A stretch of 64,000 bases of DNA, from contig JAEUHM010000012.1 of assembly GCA_016795485.1 (NCBI GenBank), positions 1 to 64,000 of the forward strand, read 5' to 3'. A model generated the notes under the pieces. It saw nothing but the letters and a program-made list of their open reading frames with translations. It searched no databases and was not told the origin of the DNA. Positions 9,113-17,421 of the stretch are shown in pieces. This DNA comes from Verrucomicrobiaceae bacterium (GTDB lineage: Bacteria; Verrucomicrobiota; Verrucomicrobiia; Verrucomicrobiales; Verrucomicrobiaceae). Positions within the stretch are counted from its first letter, which is position 1; each line of letters begins with the position of its first letter. The translations under genes and the position numbers were made by a program.

Positions 9113-9954
9113 GTCGTTGGTTTGTCGACGAATCTGAGCTTGAAGGCGTTCGAGTCTAAGTAGGCCCTCTTAAAGATCACGTGCTTATAGTCAGGCTGCT
9201 TTGCCATCTCTTCGATGGCGTCATATGTTTTTTCCTCTGGGTGATCGTAGCAGCCCACGAGTACGCTCTTCACTCCCTCAGGATCAAAACTCAGATCAAG
9301 AGGGACCTCTTTGTCTAAACCATCGAGGGAAGGCACCCTAATGCGAACCTCTTCTTCGTAGCTCCACTCGAGCGCCTTTGTTGTCAGCACGCGCAGTAGC
9401 CCTTCCTCAAAAGAGTTCACGTCTGCATGTAATCCAGGAATAGATGCTGGATTGCTGCGATAGCGCACCTCATACGCTTCTGGTGTTAAATCTATGCCCT
9501 CTAATATTTCGCTCGTTTCAAATTCAATCACCAAGCCTTTGTGTTGCTCCGCATAATGAGACCACATCAAAATTGAATCGTTTCGGTGCGAGCAGCAGAG
9601 TATTCTAAACCCCTCGGCTATTTTCCCCACCATTTCCCATCTCATTTTCACGGCTCTGTTGTTCCAACCTTCTGAAGTCTCGAGCTTTTGAAATCTTCGT
9701 GGCAGTTCGACCGAATGATACTCATGAGAGCTTTCCTCTCGTGAAAGCCCTTTTTTGCTTCCCACCTTCAGGAAATAATCTTCCACAATGTGATCGGCCA
9801 GCAAGCGGCCCAGAAGCAGCTCATCAGAAGGCCGCTCGATAAGTGGGGTCATTTCAAAAGGATCATTAAACGCCAAAGGGCTCGCAAAGCGCAGAGTTCG
9901 ACTTCTGAGGGTTGCCAATCCACCTTTGGCATTGAAGTAGCGAAAAAGTTTCAT
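9109..9954 (-). CDS. DUF2971 family protein
   Basis: A 281-residue cytosolic protein with the DUF2971 signature: MKLFRYFNAKGGLATLRSRT, then LRFASPLAFNDPFE, CCSHRNDSILMWSHYAEQHKG (the conserved S-x-x-x-D-x-x-x-W-x-x-Y-x-x-x-H-x-G block), and KALEWSYEEEVRI. DUF2971 has no established activity; members are widespread, patchily distributed and often found in accessory or defence-rich DNA. It breaks up an otherwise uniform series of exported enzymes, lacks a signal peptide, and looks lower in GC than its neighbours by eye, which suggests insertion. Its stop overlaps the start of the acetylesterase gene. Three overlapping inverted repeats sit directly upstream and may be its operator. Confidence 0.85.
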   Translation of the reverse strand: MKLFRYFNAKGGLATLRSRTLRFASPLAFNDPFEMTPLIERPSDELLLGRLLADHIVEDYFLKVGSKKGLSREESSHEYHSVELPRRFQKLETSEGWNNRAVKMRWEMVGKIAEGFRILCCSHRNDSILMWSHYAEQHKGLVIEFETSEILEGIDLTPEAYEVRYRSNPASIPGLHADVNSFEEGLLRVLTTKALEWSYEEEVRIRVPSLDGLDKEVPLDLSFDPEGVKSVLVGCYDHPEEKTYDAIEEMAKQPDYKHVIFKRAYLDSNAFKLRFVDKPTT

Positions 9955-9967
9955 GGGTGCCAGTTGA

Positions 9968-10045
9968 GGAACAAAATTCTGCCGATGGGCTGGAGTAAAT
10001 TATTTCGATATTTACCAGAATGTAGATTTTGTTCCGACATTCTGG
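9968..10045 (-). promoter_or_regulatory. three interleaved inverted repeats upstream of the DUF2971 gene
   Basis: Within 78 bases before the DUF2971 start (9954) there are three perfect inverted repeats: CCAGAATGT 10015-10023 with ACATTCTGG 10037-10045; GGAACAAAA 9968-9976 with TTTTGTTCC 10027-10035; and GTAAAT 9995-10000 with ATTTAC 10010-10015. They share bases, so only some can form at once. As DNA they look like a dyad operator; as RNA they could switch structures. The AT-rich centre is a plausible promoter location on the minus strand, but no clear -35/-10 pair is assigned. The remainder of 9955-10088 holds no gene. Confidence 0.5.
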
Positions 10046-10088
10046 CAAGGATCGAAGGTTTTTGATTCTTGGCAGTATACTGGGCTTC

Positions 10089-12527
10089 TCATTTGGAGGC
10101 GTTCGACTGCAGCCCCCTCATCAGCACCTCCTGCATCGTCGTCTCTGGTTTTCCATCCAACGGATGCCGCACCTCGCATTTCACGCCAAGAGGCGTCAGC
10201 GTATCCTGAAGCATCAAACCGAGCAACACGCTGTGTGTCGGATCCTTTTGAGATTCGCCTTTGATCGGTGGTTTGTCCTCTTTGGTGGTCAAAATGACGG
10301 CGGGAGGATCATCAGCGCTCGCGTGAGACATCGGCGACCACTCGCGGAGGTCGGCGAGGTGCTTGTCACGGTTGGCGAGGAAGGGCGCGAAGGTCTCTTT
10401 TCGCGTTTTGCCCACGTAGCCGAAGGCATGGCCGCCGTATTCGCTGTTCGGAATCCATTCGACGAGCTGTTTCGGGTCGAGCGAGGGCTGCGGAGCCTTC
10501 GTCGCGGTAAAAATCACGCGAGTGGACTCGCGGGCGATGGCATCGGCGGACTTCGCGTCGGCCATGTCATCGTGCATCGCCAGCCAGAGGCTGGAGCAGC
10601 CACCGGCGCTCACACCGCAGGCGGCGATGCGGGTTTTATCGAGATGCCACTCGGCGGCTTTTGAACGCAGATGCTGCAAAGCCCGCGCAGCATCATGAAG
10701 CGGCCATTGCAGCGGTGGCGTGACCTTTGCGGCGTTCGCATCGGCAAGAAAGCGGTAGTTGATCGACGCCACGGAGATGCCGACATCGAGAAACGCCCGC
10801 ACATCGAGATGCTGATGAATGTCCGTCTTGTCCTGCGCCCCCCAGCCGCCGCCGTGGATGTAAAACACCACCGGCGAGGGTTTCTCCGACTTCGCCAGCC
10901 ACACGTCCATCGTCTGCCGAAAGTGCGGGCCATACGCCACATCGACGAAAGTCGCTGGCGTGGCATCGGCTTTGTCCGTGGCGTAAAGCTTGCGCACCTC
11001 GACGGGCGGCATCCAGCCGTTCAGGCGCTGCTCATCGGGTTGGTAGGCGCAGGTGATGAAGTAAAGGCCGTCCACTGCAAGCTTCTGCGGCGGCACGTTC
11101 ACCTGCACCTGCGTGAAGCCATCCGCGAACCAGCTTTCGTAGCCATCCGCCGCGACAGGCTTCAGCGCGTGACCGTTGAGTCGCACATCGAGCTTCGTCG
11201 GTGCTCGATACGGCAGACGCATGCGGAAACCGATGCCCTTCGTGATCGTCGCATCCGTCGTCGCGGCCAGCAGTTGCTCGTTTGGCACCTCCATCGCCAC
11301 TTTGAGTTCGGGACCGGCTTCGATGAACTTCTTCACCGCTTCGGGAAATTCCTTCGCGGCGATCTTTTGCTTCGCCGCCGCCGTCGTGGCCACCACGAAG
11401 CTCTCGCGGCCCACCGTCTGCGGATAGAGAAAGCCGAGCGCGAACTCGCTCTGCTGGTTCCACAGCTCCACGCGACTCGCACGACGCTCCGTCGCATTCC
11501 GACCATACGCGGTGACAAAATGCCCGACGAAGTGCCGCAGACGATTCACGGGATAACCCGTCACCTTTTCATCCTGCCACGCTTCGTTACCTATCTTCAT
11601 GAGGCCCTTCATCCGCGCCACGAGGCTCTGCTCCCACGCCACCTCCTGCGTGATGACCATCGTGTGATACTTCGCGTAGCCATAGTGCGCCGAATAAAAG
11701 AGCGGCATGCCGTGCCAGAGCTTTTTGCCCAGCGGTGCCAGCTCCGGCCCCCAAAACGTGCGCTGCGCATCCGCTTCAAAACGATCCGAAGGGAAGCCAG
11801 CCTCTTTGCCTGCGGCGATCATCGCCTCCGTTACCCGCCAGTCCCACGGGCGCAGCGCGTAGTTCGAATAGGCACCGCCAGTCACTTCCGTCATGATCTG
11901 GCCCTGATACATGCGACGCGAGCCGAGTTGATCCGGCGCATACTCCTGCAAACCGGTGCCATGCAGGTCCGCATGCACCTCCGGCTGGTATTCATCGATG
12001 ACCGAGAGCACTGCCGCGAGCTCCGGGGCCTGTTCTGGCTTGTTGATCGTCAGTGACTTCACATCCCAGATCTTCCCCACGCGTCCTGTGCCCGTGTAAG
12101 GATCGACGCCGTGCTCGTTGCGAAAGCGATCCGTGTAAAACATCGCCAGCGGATTCACGCAGGGCATGATGAGCACGATCTGACGTTTCCGCGTCTCCAC
12201 CGCGAGCGGGTCATCGCTCAGGCACCACTCCGCAAAGGCCATCGCACCCGTTGTGCCCGTGCGCTCCGGCCCGCTGTGCAGCGTGGTGACGAGGCACACC
12301 TGCTTGTCCGTGCTCTTGACTGTCGGATCGGTGATCTTCAGCAGATACACCGGCATGTTCTGACCGCTCAAACCACGTGATTCGAGCGTGGCGACCTTTG
12401 GATAGGCTTTCCGCCAATGCGCCAGCGTGCCCGCATACTCCTCCCACGTCAGCCGGTGCATCGGCGCATGCCTTTCCTGTCCGGTGACGAACGTAAACGA
12501 CAGAGCTAAGAGAGCAAAGAATCTCAT
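10089..12527 (-). CDS. secreted M14 carboxypeptidase-like / alpha-beta hydrolase fusion
   Basis: An 812-residue protein; the ATG at 12527 begins a signal peptide (MRFFALLALSFTFVTG), so the upstream extension to 12569 is discarded. The first ~330 residues resemble zinc carboxypeptidases of family M14: TLHSGPERTG (first zinc site), EVHADLHGTG (second histidine), and VITQEVAWE (candidate catalytic Glu). The first site reads H-S-G-P-E, one residue longer than the usual HxxE. A beta-rich linker (about 330-520) leads into an alpha/beta hydrolase: VVFYIHGGGWG (oxyanion hole), AACGVSAGG (nucleophile elbow GxSxG) and a late THSVLLG histidine. The hydrolase part resembles carboxylesterases of the BD-FAE/esterase-lipase kind. 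Two catalytic domains in one exported chain suggest work on an acylated peptide- or ester-linked polymer; substrate unknown. It starts 10 bases after the previous gene's stop. Confidence 0.8.
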   Translation of the reverse strand: MRFFALLALSFTFVTGQERHAPMHRLTWEEYAGTLAHWRKAYPKVATLESRGLSGQNMPVYLLKITDPTVKSTDKQVCLVTTLHSGPERTGTTGAMAFAEWCLSDDPLAVETRKRQIVLIMPCVNPLAMFYTDRFRNEHGVDPYTGTGRVGKIWDVKSLTINKPEQAPELAAVLSVIDEYQPEVHADLHGTGLQEYAPDQLGSRRMYQGQIMTEVTGGAYSNYALRPWDWRVTEAMIAAGKEAGFPSDRFEADAQRTFWGPELAPLGKKLWHGMPLFYSAHYGYAKYHTMVITQEVAWEQSLVARMKGLMKIGNEAWQDEKVTGYPVNRLRHFVGHFVTAYGRNATERRASRVELWNQQSEFALGFLYPQTVGRESFVVATTAAAKQKIAAKEFPEAVKKFIEAGPELKVAMEVPNEQLLAATTDATITKGIGFRMRLPYRAPTKLDVRLNGHALKPVAADGYESWFADGFTQVQVNVPPQKLAVDGLYFITCAYQPDEQRLNGWMPPVEVRKLYATDKADATPATFVDVAYGPHFRQTMDVWLAKSEKPSPVVFYIHGGGWGAQDKTDIHQHLDVRAFLDVGISVASINYRFLADANAAKVTPPLQWPLHDAARALQHLRSKAAEWHLDKTRIAACGVSAGGCSSLWLAMHDDMADAKSADAIARESTRVIFTATKAPQPSLDPKQLVEWIPNSEYGGHAFGYVGKTRKETFAPFLANRDKHLADLREWSPMSHASADDPPAVILTTKEDKPPIKGESQKDPTHSVLLGLMLQDTLTPLGVKCEVRHPLDGKPETTMQEVLMRGLQSNASK

Positions 12528-12537
12528 GGCTGAGGGC

Positions 12538-14103
12538 TTAGTGCAGTGTGATGGCATAGACCGCCGCACTTTGAAGATGAATGCGGATGAGATACATGCC
12601 CGCAGGTAAATCTGAGAGTTTCTTCCCCTTCCAAGTTAGCCTGAAACGGGTGGTATCCTTTTTTAGCGGCGTGCAGTTGGCCTTGTCAAAGCCAGGGATT
12701 CGATAGCCGTCCTCGTCCAGGATATCGCACCAGACTGTGCCTCCCAGTGCATTTGCATTGACGTAAAGGTCGGTTCGGCCTGAGAGACTGATCGACTTCA
12801 AAGTGATCTGTCCGATGTCCGGCGGCAACTTCACCTTTGCAGTCGCAGGCTCTGGTTGGCTGCGGATGCCTGCAAACCGATCCAGTGGGAGGGAGACCAT
12901 GCCGACACCGCTTTTTTGCTGATCGCCAGTGATGTTGGTGCCACCACCGATCGCACCGCTACTGTAAGCACCGTAGTAGAAGCGCATCTCGCGGCCGTCG
13001 ATGATGATATCCGAGTTGGTAGCGATTGTGCCACTGTCAAAGTGACCCTCTGGACTGCGTTGTAACCACAGGTCTTTTCTAAAGGGACGCTGCCAGTCGA
13101 GACCGTCCCGGCTGATCATCAACTCGATGTCCATGGTGCCACCACCTGGCCGATTGAGGATCTGATTGAGACTGAAGTAGCGGTTATGCCGGAAGAATAC
13201 AGGAGAAGTGTGGAACTCCAGTGCGCCGTCTTGTTCGTCAGGAAAACAAACGATCTGGGGTTTGCTCCAGTGCAATAGATCACCACTTTCTACGCGTCCC
13301 ATTCCGTGTTTCCAGGCGAGACCACCATCCGGGCCAGGAATCCACGCTTTCCCGTAGATCGCCCAAAGCTTCCGTTTTGGATCAAATACAGGGTCTGCGG
13401 CGTCAGACATGCTGATAGGTCGCAAGAGTTGCCTCTTTACACGATCACCAGAGAGCTTCGTCTCCGAGTATGGGTTCTGCCCGCTAAAAGGAGGCTGTAA
13501 CTTCTTGCCGCCAAAAGCAGTGCTGTAGAGGGGTGCTTTGGAGTGTTTTGTCCACCGAATGCCATCTGGAGAAAATGCAATGTGTAGTCCCGCGATGACC
13601 TCACCTTCCTTTGACTTTGCCCAGTCGTAGTAGAGCATCTTGTAGCGCTTGGATGCGTCTGGCTCTTTCGGATCGACAATCACACTGTTGCAATAACGGT
13701 CGCCATAAACACCGCTTCCGATGAGCACAATGTTGGTGTTCTCCTCTTCGTTAAACGCGAACAGCCCGAGGTTCGGCTTGGTGAATGTAATCCCGTCCGC
13801 TGACTCTGCATAGCACACCACACACTCATGCGTCTTCAGCTTAGCACGGCTTCCAGCATAAGCCTGATACCACAACTGATAGCGTCCAGTAGACTTGTCG
13901 CGATGCACGCTCGTCCAAGCGATTGCCATTTCCCATGGCTTATCCTCGGTGATGAGGGGATTTGCCGCATGTCGTACAGGTTTCTCCAAAATGCGCTGAG
14001 TGCCTGCCCGGAAGAGGATGTCATGATCATCCACGAAGAGAATGGTCTGATCGACAGCATGGACCAAACCCAGCGTGAAGTAGACAAAGCAAAGTATCTT
14101 CAT
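12538..14103 (-). CDS. exported five-bladed-propeller glycosidase-like protein
   Basis: A 521-residue protein with a short signal peptide (MKILCFVYFTLGLVHA). The body shows beta-propeller blades typical of the arabinanase/levansucrase/invertase fold: YQLWYQAY, CYAESADGITFTKP, YKMLYYDW, IAFSPDGIRWTKH, LMISRDGLDWQRP and RFYYGAYSSG. The pattern 'S.DGI.W....' is common in GH32/GH43-like proteins of Planctomycetes and Verrucomicrobia. The catalytic acids cannot be assigned with certainty, so it may be a non-classical member. A small beta domain (about 440-521) ends the chain. The start overlaps the preceding beta-helix gene's stop by four bases (ATGA), indicating one transcript; role in polysaccharide breakdown is inferred from fold and neighbours. 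Confidence 0.75.
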   Translation of the reverse strand: MKILCFVYFTLGLVHAVDQTILFVDDHDILFRAGTQRILEKPVRHAANPLITEDKPWEMAIAWTSVHRDKSTGRYQLWYQAYAGSRAKLKTHECVVCYAESADGITFTKPNLGLFAFNEEENTNIVLIGSGVYGDRYCNSVIVDPKEPDASKRYKMLYYDWAKSKEGEVIAGLHIAFSPDGIRWTKHSKAPLYSTAFGGKKLQPPFSGQNPYSETKLSGDRVKRQLLRPISMSDAADPVFDPKRKLWAIYGKAWIPGPDGGLAWKHGMGRVESGDLLHWSKPQIVCFPDEQDGALEFHTSPVFFRHNRYFSLNQILNRPGGGTMDIELMISRDGLDWQRPFRKDLWLQRSPEGHFDSGTIATNSDIIIDGREMRFYYGAYSSGAIGGGTNITGDQQKSGVGMVSLPLDRFAGIRSQPEPATAKVKLPPDIGQITLKSISLSGRTDLYVNANALGGTVWCDILDEDGYRIPGFDKANCTPLKKDTTRFRLTWKGKKLSDLPAGMYLIRIHLQSAAVYAITLH

Positions 14104-15248
14104 GGGCGATAGTCGTGAGGCACAAGTTTCATCAGGTCGACGACATCAGCGCCAACGTCAGGGTTTTCGTGTTTTAGCTCTCCCCGTGCATCAAAGTTGA
14201 TGTTCTCTAACGTGATGCGTTTCGCACGCACGACCGCTGTTGCTGCGATCAGCGCCGTTCTCGGCTCCACCAGCCTACGGAAGAGCACGTTGTCCAAATC
14301 CAGTTCACAGCGCTTATCTTCGCGCCCCGTGACGGTGAAGGGATTCTGAGCTTTGGAGTAGATCACGGCGTTCGTGAGCTTGTAGCGACCATCGTCTAGG
14401 AAAAACAAGTCGTAGCCGATGCAGTCGGCAATGAAGACGCGGTTGTAGCTCGTCCTTGCGGCTACGGTGTCACAGATGCCAGTGCTGTTGCCGATGCTCA
14501 CGAAGCCATCGACGCTATACTCAGCCGTTTCGTGAGCGCTGATGCCATCGTCTCCGCATTCAATGGCGCGAATGTCTTCAAACACCACGTCGCGGCAGTC
14601 ACCGTGAATATTGAAGCCATCGTTGTATGGATGAGTGGCCGTTAGATTGCGGATCACTAGATGTGCATTGTCGCCGCCAAACTGAACACCCGCACTTCTC
14701 ATCGGGGCGCGAATGTTTGCTTTCGTTAGGTCTTTCCCCTCTTCGATCTTGATGTAGAAAGTACCGAAGATGGCACGTGAAGGTGGTTTTTCTCGGCTTG
14801 GATCCTTAACAAAGGTCCACTCACCGGGTTGAAGTTCTTCAGGCTTTTTTAGCGGTGCTTGTTTGCCCTTCGAGGTGCGGCCCATGTGTTGCATGTGGCC
14901 ATCAAACAGGAAAAACCAGCGCCCGATCACCGCATCACTCAGTCCCGGCATCAGGTCATCATTCGCAAACAATCCAGGAGAGACCGCGCGCCACTGTTTG
15001 ACATCAAGCGGATCACTTCCCTCCAAAGTTGCGCCGTGGCCGTCCAAGGTAATTGGCTTACCAGGCTCGCCTTTCTTCATGTAAAAGCCCGCGTATTCCG
15101 AGTACACCTTCGGCTCCAGATGAATCGTGTCCCCCGCTGCCGACAGTTTGATGGCGGCGTCAATCGTGGGCACATCTTTGCCTACGTGGATATCACGTGC
15201 TGGCAGGCTAGTGCATGAAACAATAATTGCAGCGGAGAGAGCTCGCAT
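14100..15248 (-). CDS. exported right-handed parallel beta-helix protein
   Basis: A 382-residue protein. The frame runs upstream to 15380, but the ATG at 15248 starts a signal peptide (MRALSAAIIVSCTSLPARD); IVSC could also be read as a lipobox. The body begins like many pectate-lyase-like proteins: VPTIDAAIKLSAAGDTIHLEP, then KPITLDGHGATLEG, followed by coils such as LVIRNLTATHPYNDGFNIHGDCRDVVFEDIRAIECGDDG (here split by short turns). Parallel beta-helix proteins cleave or bind acidic polysaccharides. The catalytic residues are not identified, so lyase, hydrolase or binding roles all remain open. It is first in the minus-strand series 15248-7517 and is divergent from the second kinase, sharing a 106-base promoter region with it. 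Confidence 0.78.
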   Translation of the reverse strand: MRALSAAIIVSCTSLPARDIHVGKDVPTIDAAIKLSAAGDTIHLEPKVYSEYAGFYMKKGEPGKPITLDGHGATLEGSDPLDVKQWRAVSPGLFANDDLMPGLSDAVIGRWFFLFDGHMQHMGRTSKGKQAPLKKPEELQPGEWTFVKDPSREKPPSRAIFGTFYIKIEEGKDLTKANIRAPMRSAGVQFGGDNAHLVIRNLTATHPYNDGFNIHGDCRDVVFEDIRAIECGDDGISAHETAEYSVDGFVSIGNSTGICDTVAARTSYNRVFIADCIGYDLFFLDDGRYKLTNAVIYSKAQNPFTVTGREDKRCELDLDNVLFRRLVEPRTALIAATAVVRAKRITLENINFDARGELKHENPDVGADVVDLMKLVPHDYRP

Positions 15249-15354
15249 TCCTTGGTCAAACGACCTCCGCAAGGCCATTCGTTCACCCCTTCGGCTGATC
15301 CTGACAAGGCATTGCCAGCAAACTTTGGTTCGGTATGCTATAGATCGTGATGCG

Positions 15355-17421
15355 ATGATCTCTCCCGACCAGCATGACATTCTTCCAGGCTACGAAGTGC
15401 TCGACCTAGTCGGGCGCGGCGGGATGGGTGTTGTTTACAAGGCGCGGCAGGTTTCGCTGGATCGGGTTGTGGCCATCAAGTTGTTGCCGCGAGAACTGAT
15501 CCGCGATGACATCGACTTCAAAGAGCGCTTCAAGCAGGAGGCGCGCACGATGGCCAGACTCTCGCATCCGGGAATCGTGCCGGTGTATGACTTTGGTGAG
15601 ACGGGGGACGGGCAGTTGTTCTTCGTCATGGAGTTCATCGATGGCACGGACTTGGCTAAGGTGATCGAGCAACGCGGTGCGCTGCCGGTGCATGAAGCGG
15701 TGCGCATTTTCCGCGCGGTGGCTGAGGCGCTGGTGTATGCGCATGGCGAGGGCGTCGTGCATCGCGATATCAAACCGGCGAACGTGCTAATCAAAGCGAA
15801 CGGCGAGGTAAAAGTGGCTGACTTTGGTTTGGCGAAGATCATTACACCGGGGACGGTGGGCGTTACCGCGACCAGCACATCCATGGGCTCGCATGACTTT
15901 GCAGCACCCGAGGTTTTTGTGCATGGTGGCGATGCGGATCACCGTGCGGATGTGTATTCGCTGGGCGTGATGCTTTACCAGATGCTCACGGGCGTGATCC
16001 CACGCGGCATGTTCAAGCTTCCATCAGAGCGGGTGCCGGATTTGGACGCACGGTTTGATGAGTTGATCTGTAAAGCGCTGGAACAGGATCGCGAGGATCG
16101 CTTTCAGTCCGTGCGGGAGATGCTTGTGGTGATGCAGGAGAGCACGGGCCTGATCCTTGCCTCAGATCGGCAGATCGTGACTCATCCTGCTAAGCAAATA
16201 TGGGTGTGGGTCTCTTCCACGTTGTTGATGTTAGTGGCAGGTGGATCACTCTGGATGCTCAAAGATCAGACGCCGGAGGATTCATCAGCCGTGTTTCGCG
16301 GACATCGCTATCAATACTTTCCGGGTGCATTTACTTGGGTTCAGGCACAGGCCAATGCACTTAGTCTGGGAGGGCATCTGGCTACTTTGACCAGCGCGGA
16401 GGAGAACGAGTGGGCTTGGAAACAGTTCTCTCCGCTACTGAGGTATGAAGGCAAGCCACCTCTGAAGAACAGAGGCTGGTGGATCGGGGGGTTGCCTGTG
16501 GAGCCAGATAAAACGTGGCGGTGGGTCACAGACGAGCCCTTTGAATACGCCTGCTGGTCGCTGGAGAAGTGGCCGACAGCACGCGTGCCTCGTTTGCGTC
16601 AGCATGACAACGGGGGTGACGCTGGCCTCTCTGCCTGGACACCGGTGCATTACTCTGAACGCTGTGGCTATCTGGTGGAGTGGGAGCATTCTGGTAATCC
16701 TCCAGTGGGTAGTGAGGCCGAGGTAAGAGCCTTCCTCTCGTGGCTACTCAGCTTGCCGCGCTCCACCGAACCCAACCACAACGAACACGAAGTGCCGGAC
16801 TTCATGATCGAGGGATCAAACCGCAACTTTCGCCGTCTGTTGGATGTTCCAGCTGGACCCTTGATATTGACCCGCGTGCGCATTGGGCAACTTCAGATCA
16901 ACGATACCGCGCGGCGCTATCTGCAGACCCTCTCACGCCAGACACAGCTCTACGATCTGCGTATTTACAGCACTGACAGTGCCGAGTTGTTTCGCTATTT
17001 GGGTGGGCTCAAGAGGCTTGGCACTTTGGTGATAAAGGCAGCTAAGGGAGGAGCCCTGCCCCTTTCGGATGACGAACTGGTGCATCTCAGCTCCATGTCT
17101 AACCTCAGCCAACTGCGGCTAGAAGGCTGGCATGGCCTGACAGGGTCTGGGCTTGAGCATTTGAAGGAAAAGCGCAAGCTTGTGTCCCTCAGTATCAACG
17201 AATGTCCGGATTTTGATCGTCACGGCATCACGGCCGCAGCGGCTTTCTCTAACCTTGAGACCTTATCCATCGTGGGTGCTCATCGGATAACAGATGAGGA
17301 TGTGAAACAGTTAGCCCCATTGGTTAAGCTGAGATCTCTGGGCCTCGGAGGCACTAGTGTGACACCTCAAGGCATCGCGGAACTACAGAAGCTGATGCCA
17401 GAATGCGTCATTAACCGCTGA
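15355..17421 (+). CDS. membrane Ser/Thr protein kinase with C-type-lectin and LRR outer region
   Basis: A 688-residue protein; the ATG at 15355 sits just before the kinase domain, while the longer frame runs into the divergent gene. Kinase: VGRGGMGVVYKA glycine loop, K42, HRD at 136-138, DFG at 156-158, APE at 184-186. A transmembrane helix lies at about 282-302. Outside is a C-type-lectin-like domain (about 310-440) with WVQAQANALSLGGHLATLTS, GWWIGGLP and CGYLVEW, then leucine-rich repeats ending LRSLGLGGTSVTPQGIAELQ. Both modules bind ligands, so this is a one-chain sensor kinase. It ends exactly where the convergent ECF sigma gene ends (no spacer). The probable target is that sigma factor, by analogy with the first module in this window (inference). 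Confidence 0.9.
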   Translation: MISPDQHDILPGYEVLDLVGRGGMGVVYKARQVSLDRVVAIKLLPRELIRDDIDFKERFKQEARTMARLSHPGIVPVYDFGETGDGQLFFVMEFIDGTDLAKVIEQRGALPVHEAVRIFRAVAEALVYAHGEGVVHRDIKPANVLIKANGEVKVADFGLAKIITPGTVGVTATSTSMGSHDFAAPEVFVHGGDADHRADVYSLGVMLYQMLTGVIPRGMFKLPSERVPDLDARFDELICKALEQDREDRFQSVREMLVVMQESTGLILASDRQIVTHPAKQIWVWVSSTLLMLVAGGSLWMLKDQTPEDSSAVFRGHRYQYFPGAFTWVQAQANALSLGGHLATLTSAEENEWAWKQFSPLLRYEGKPPLKNRGWWIGGLPVEPDKTWRWVTDEPFEYACWSLEKWPTARVPRLRQHDNGGDAGLSAWTPVHYSERCGYLVEWEHSGNPPVGSEAEVRAFLSWLLSLPRSTEPNHNEHEVPDFMIEGSNRNFRRLLDVPAGPLILTRVRIGQLQINDTARRYLQTLSRQTQLYDLRIYSTDSAELFRYLGGLKRLGTLVIKAAKGGALPLSDDELVHLSSMSNLSQLRLEGWHGLTGSGLEHLKEKRKLVSLSINECPDFDRHGITAAAAFSNLETLSIVGAHRITDEDVKQLAPLVKLRSLGLGGTSVTPQGIAELQKLMPECVINR

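Noticed and set aside
10671-12056. 461-residue open frame antisense to the peptidase-esterase gene
   Set aside because: Arg/His/Leu-rich shadow translation with no domain; the minus-strand gene has clear catalytic motifs.
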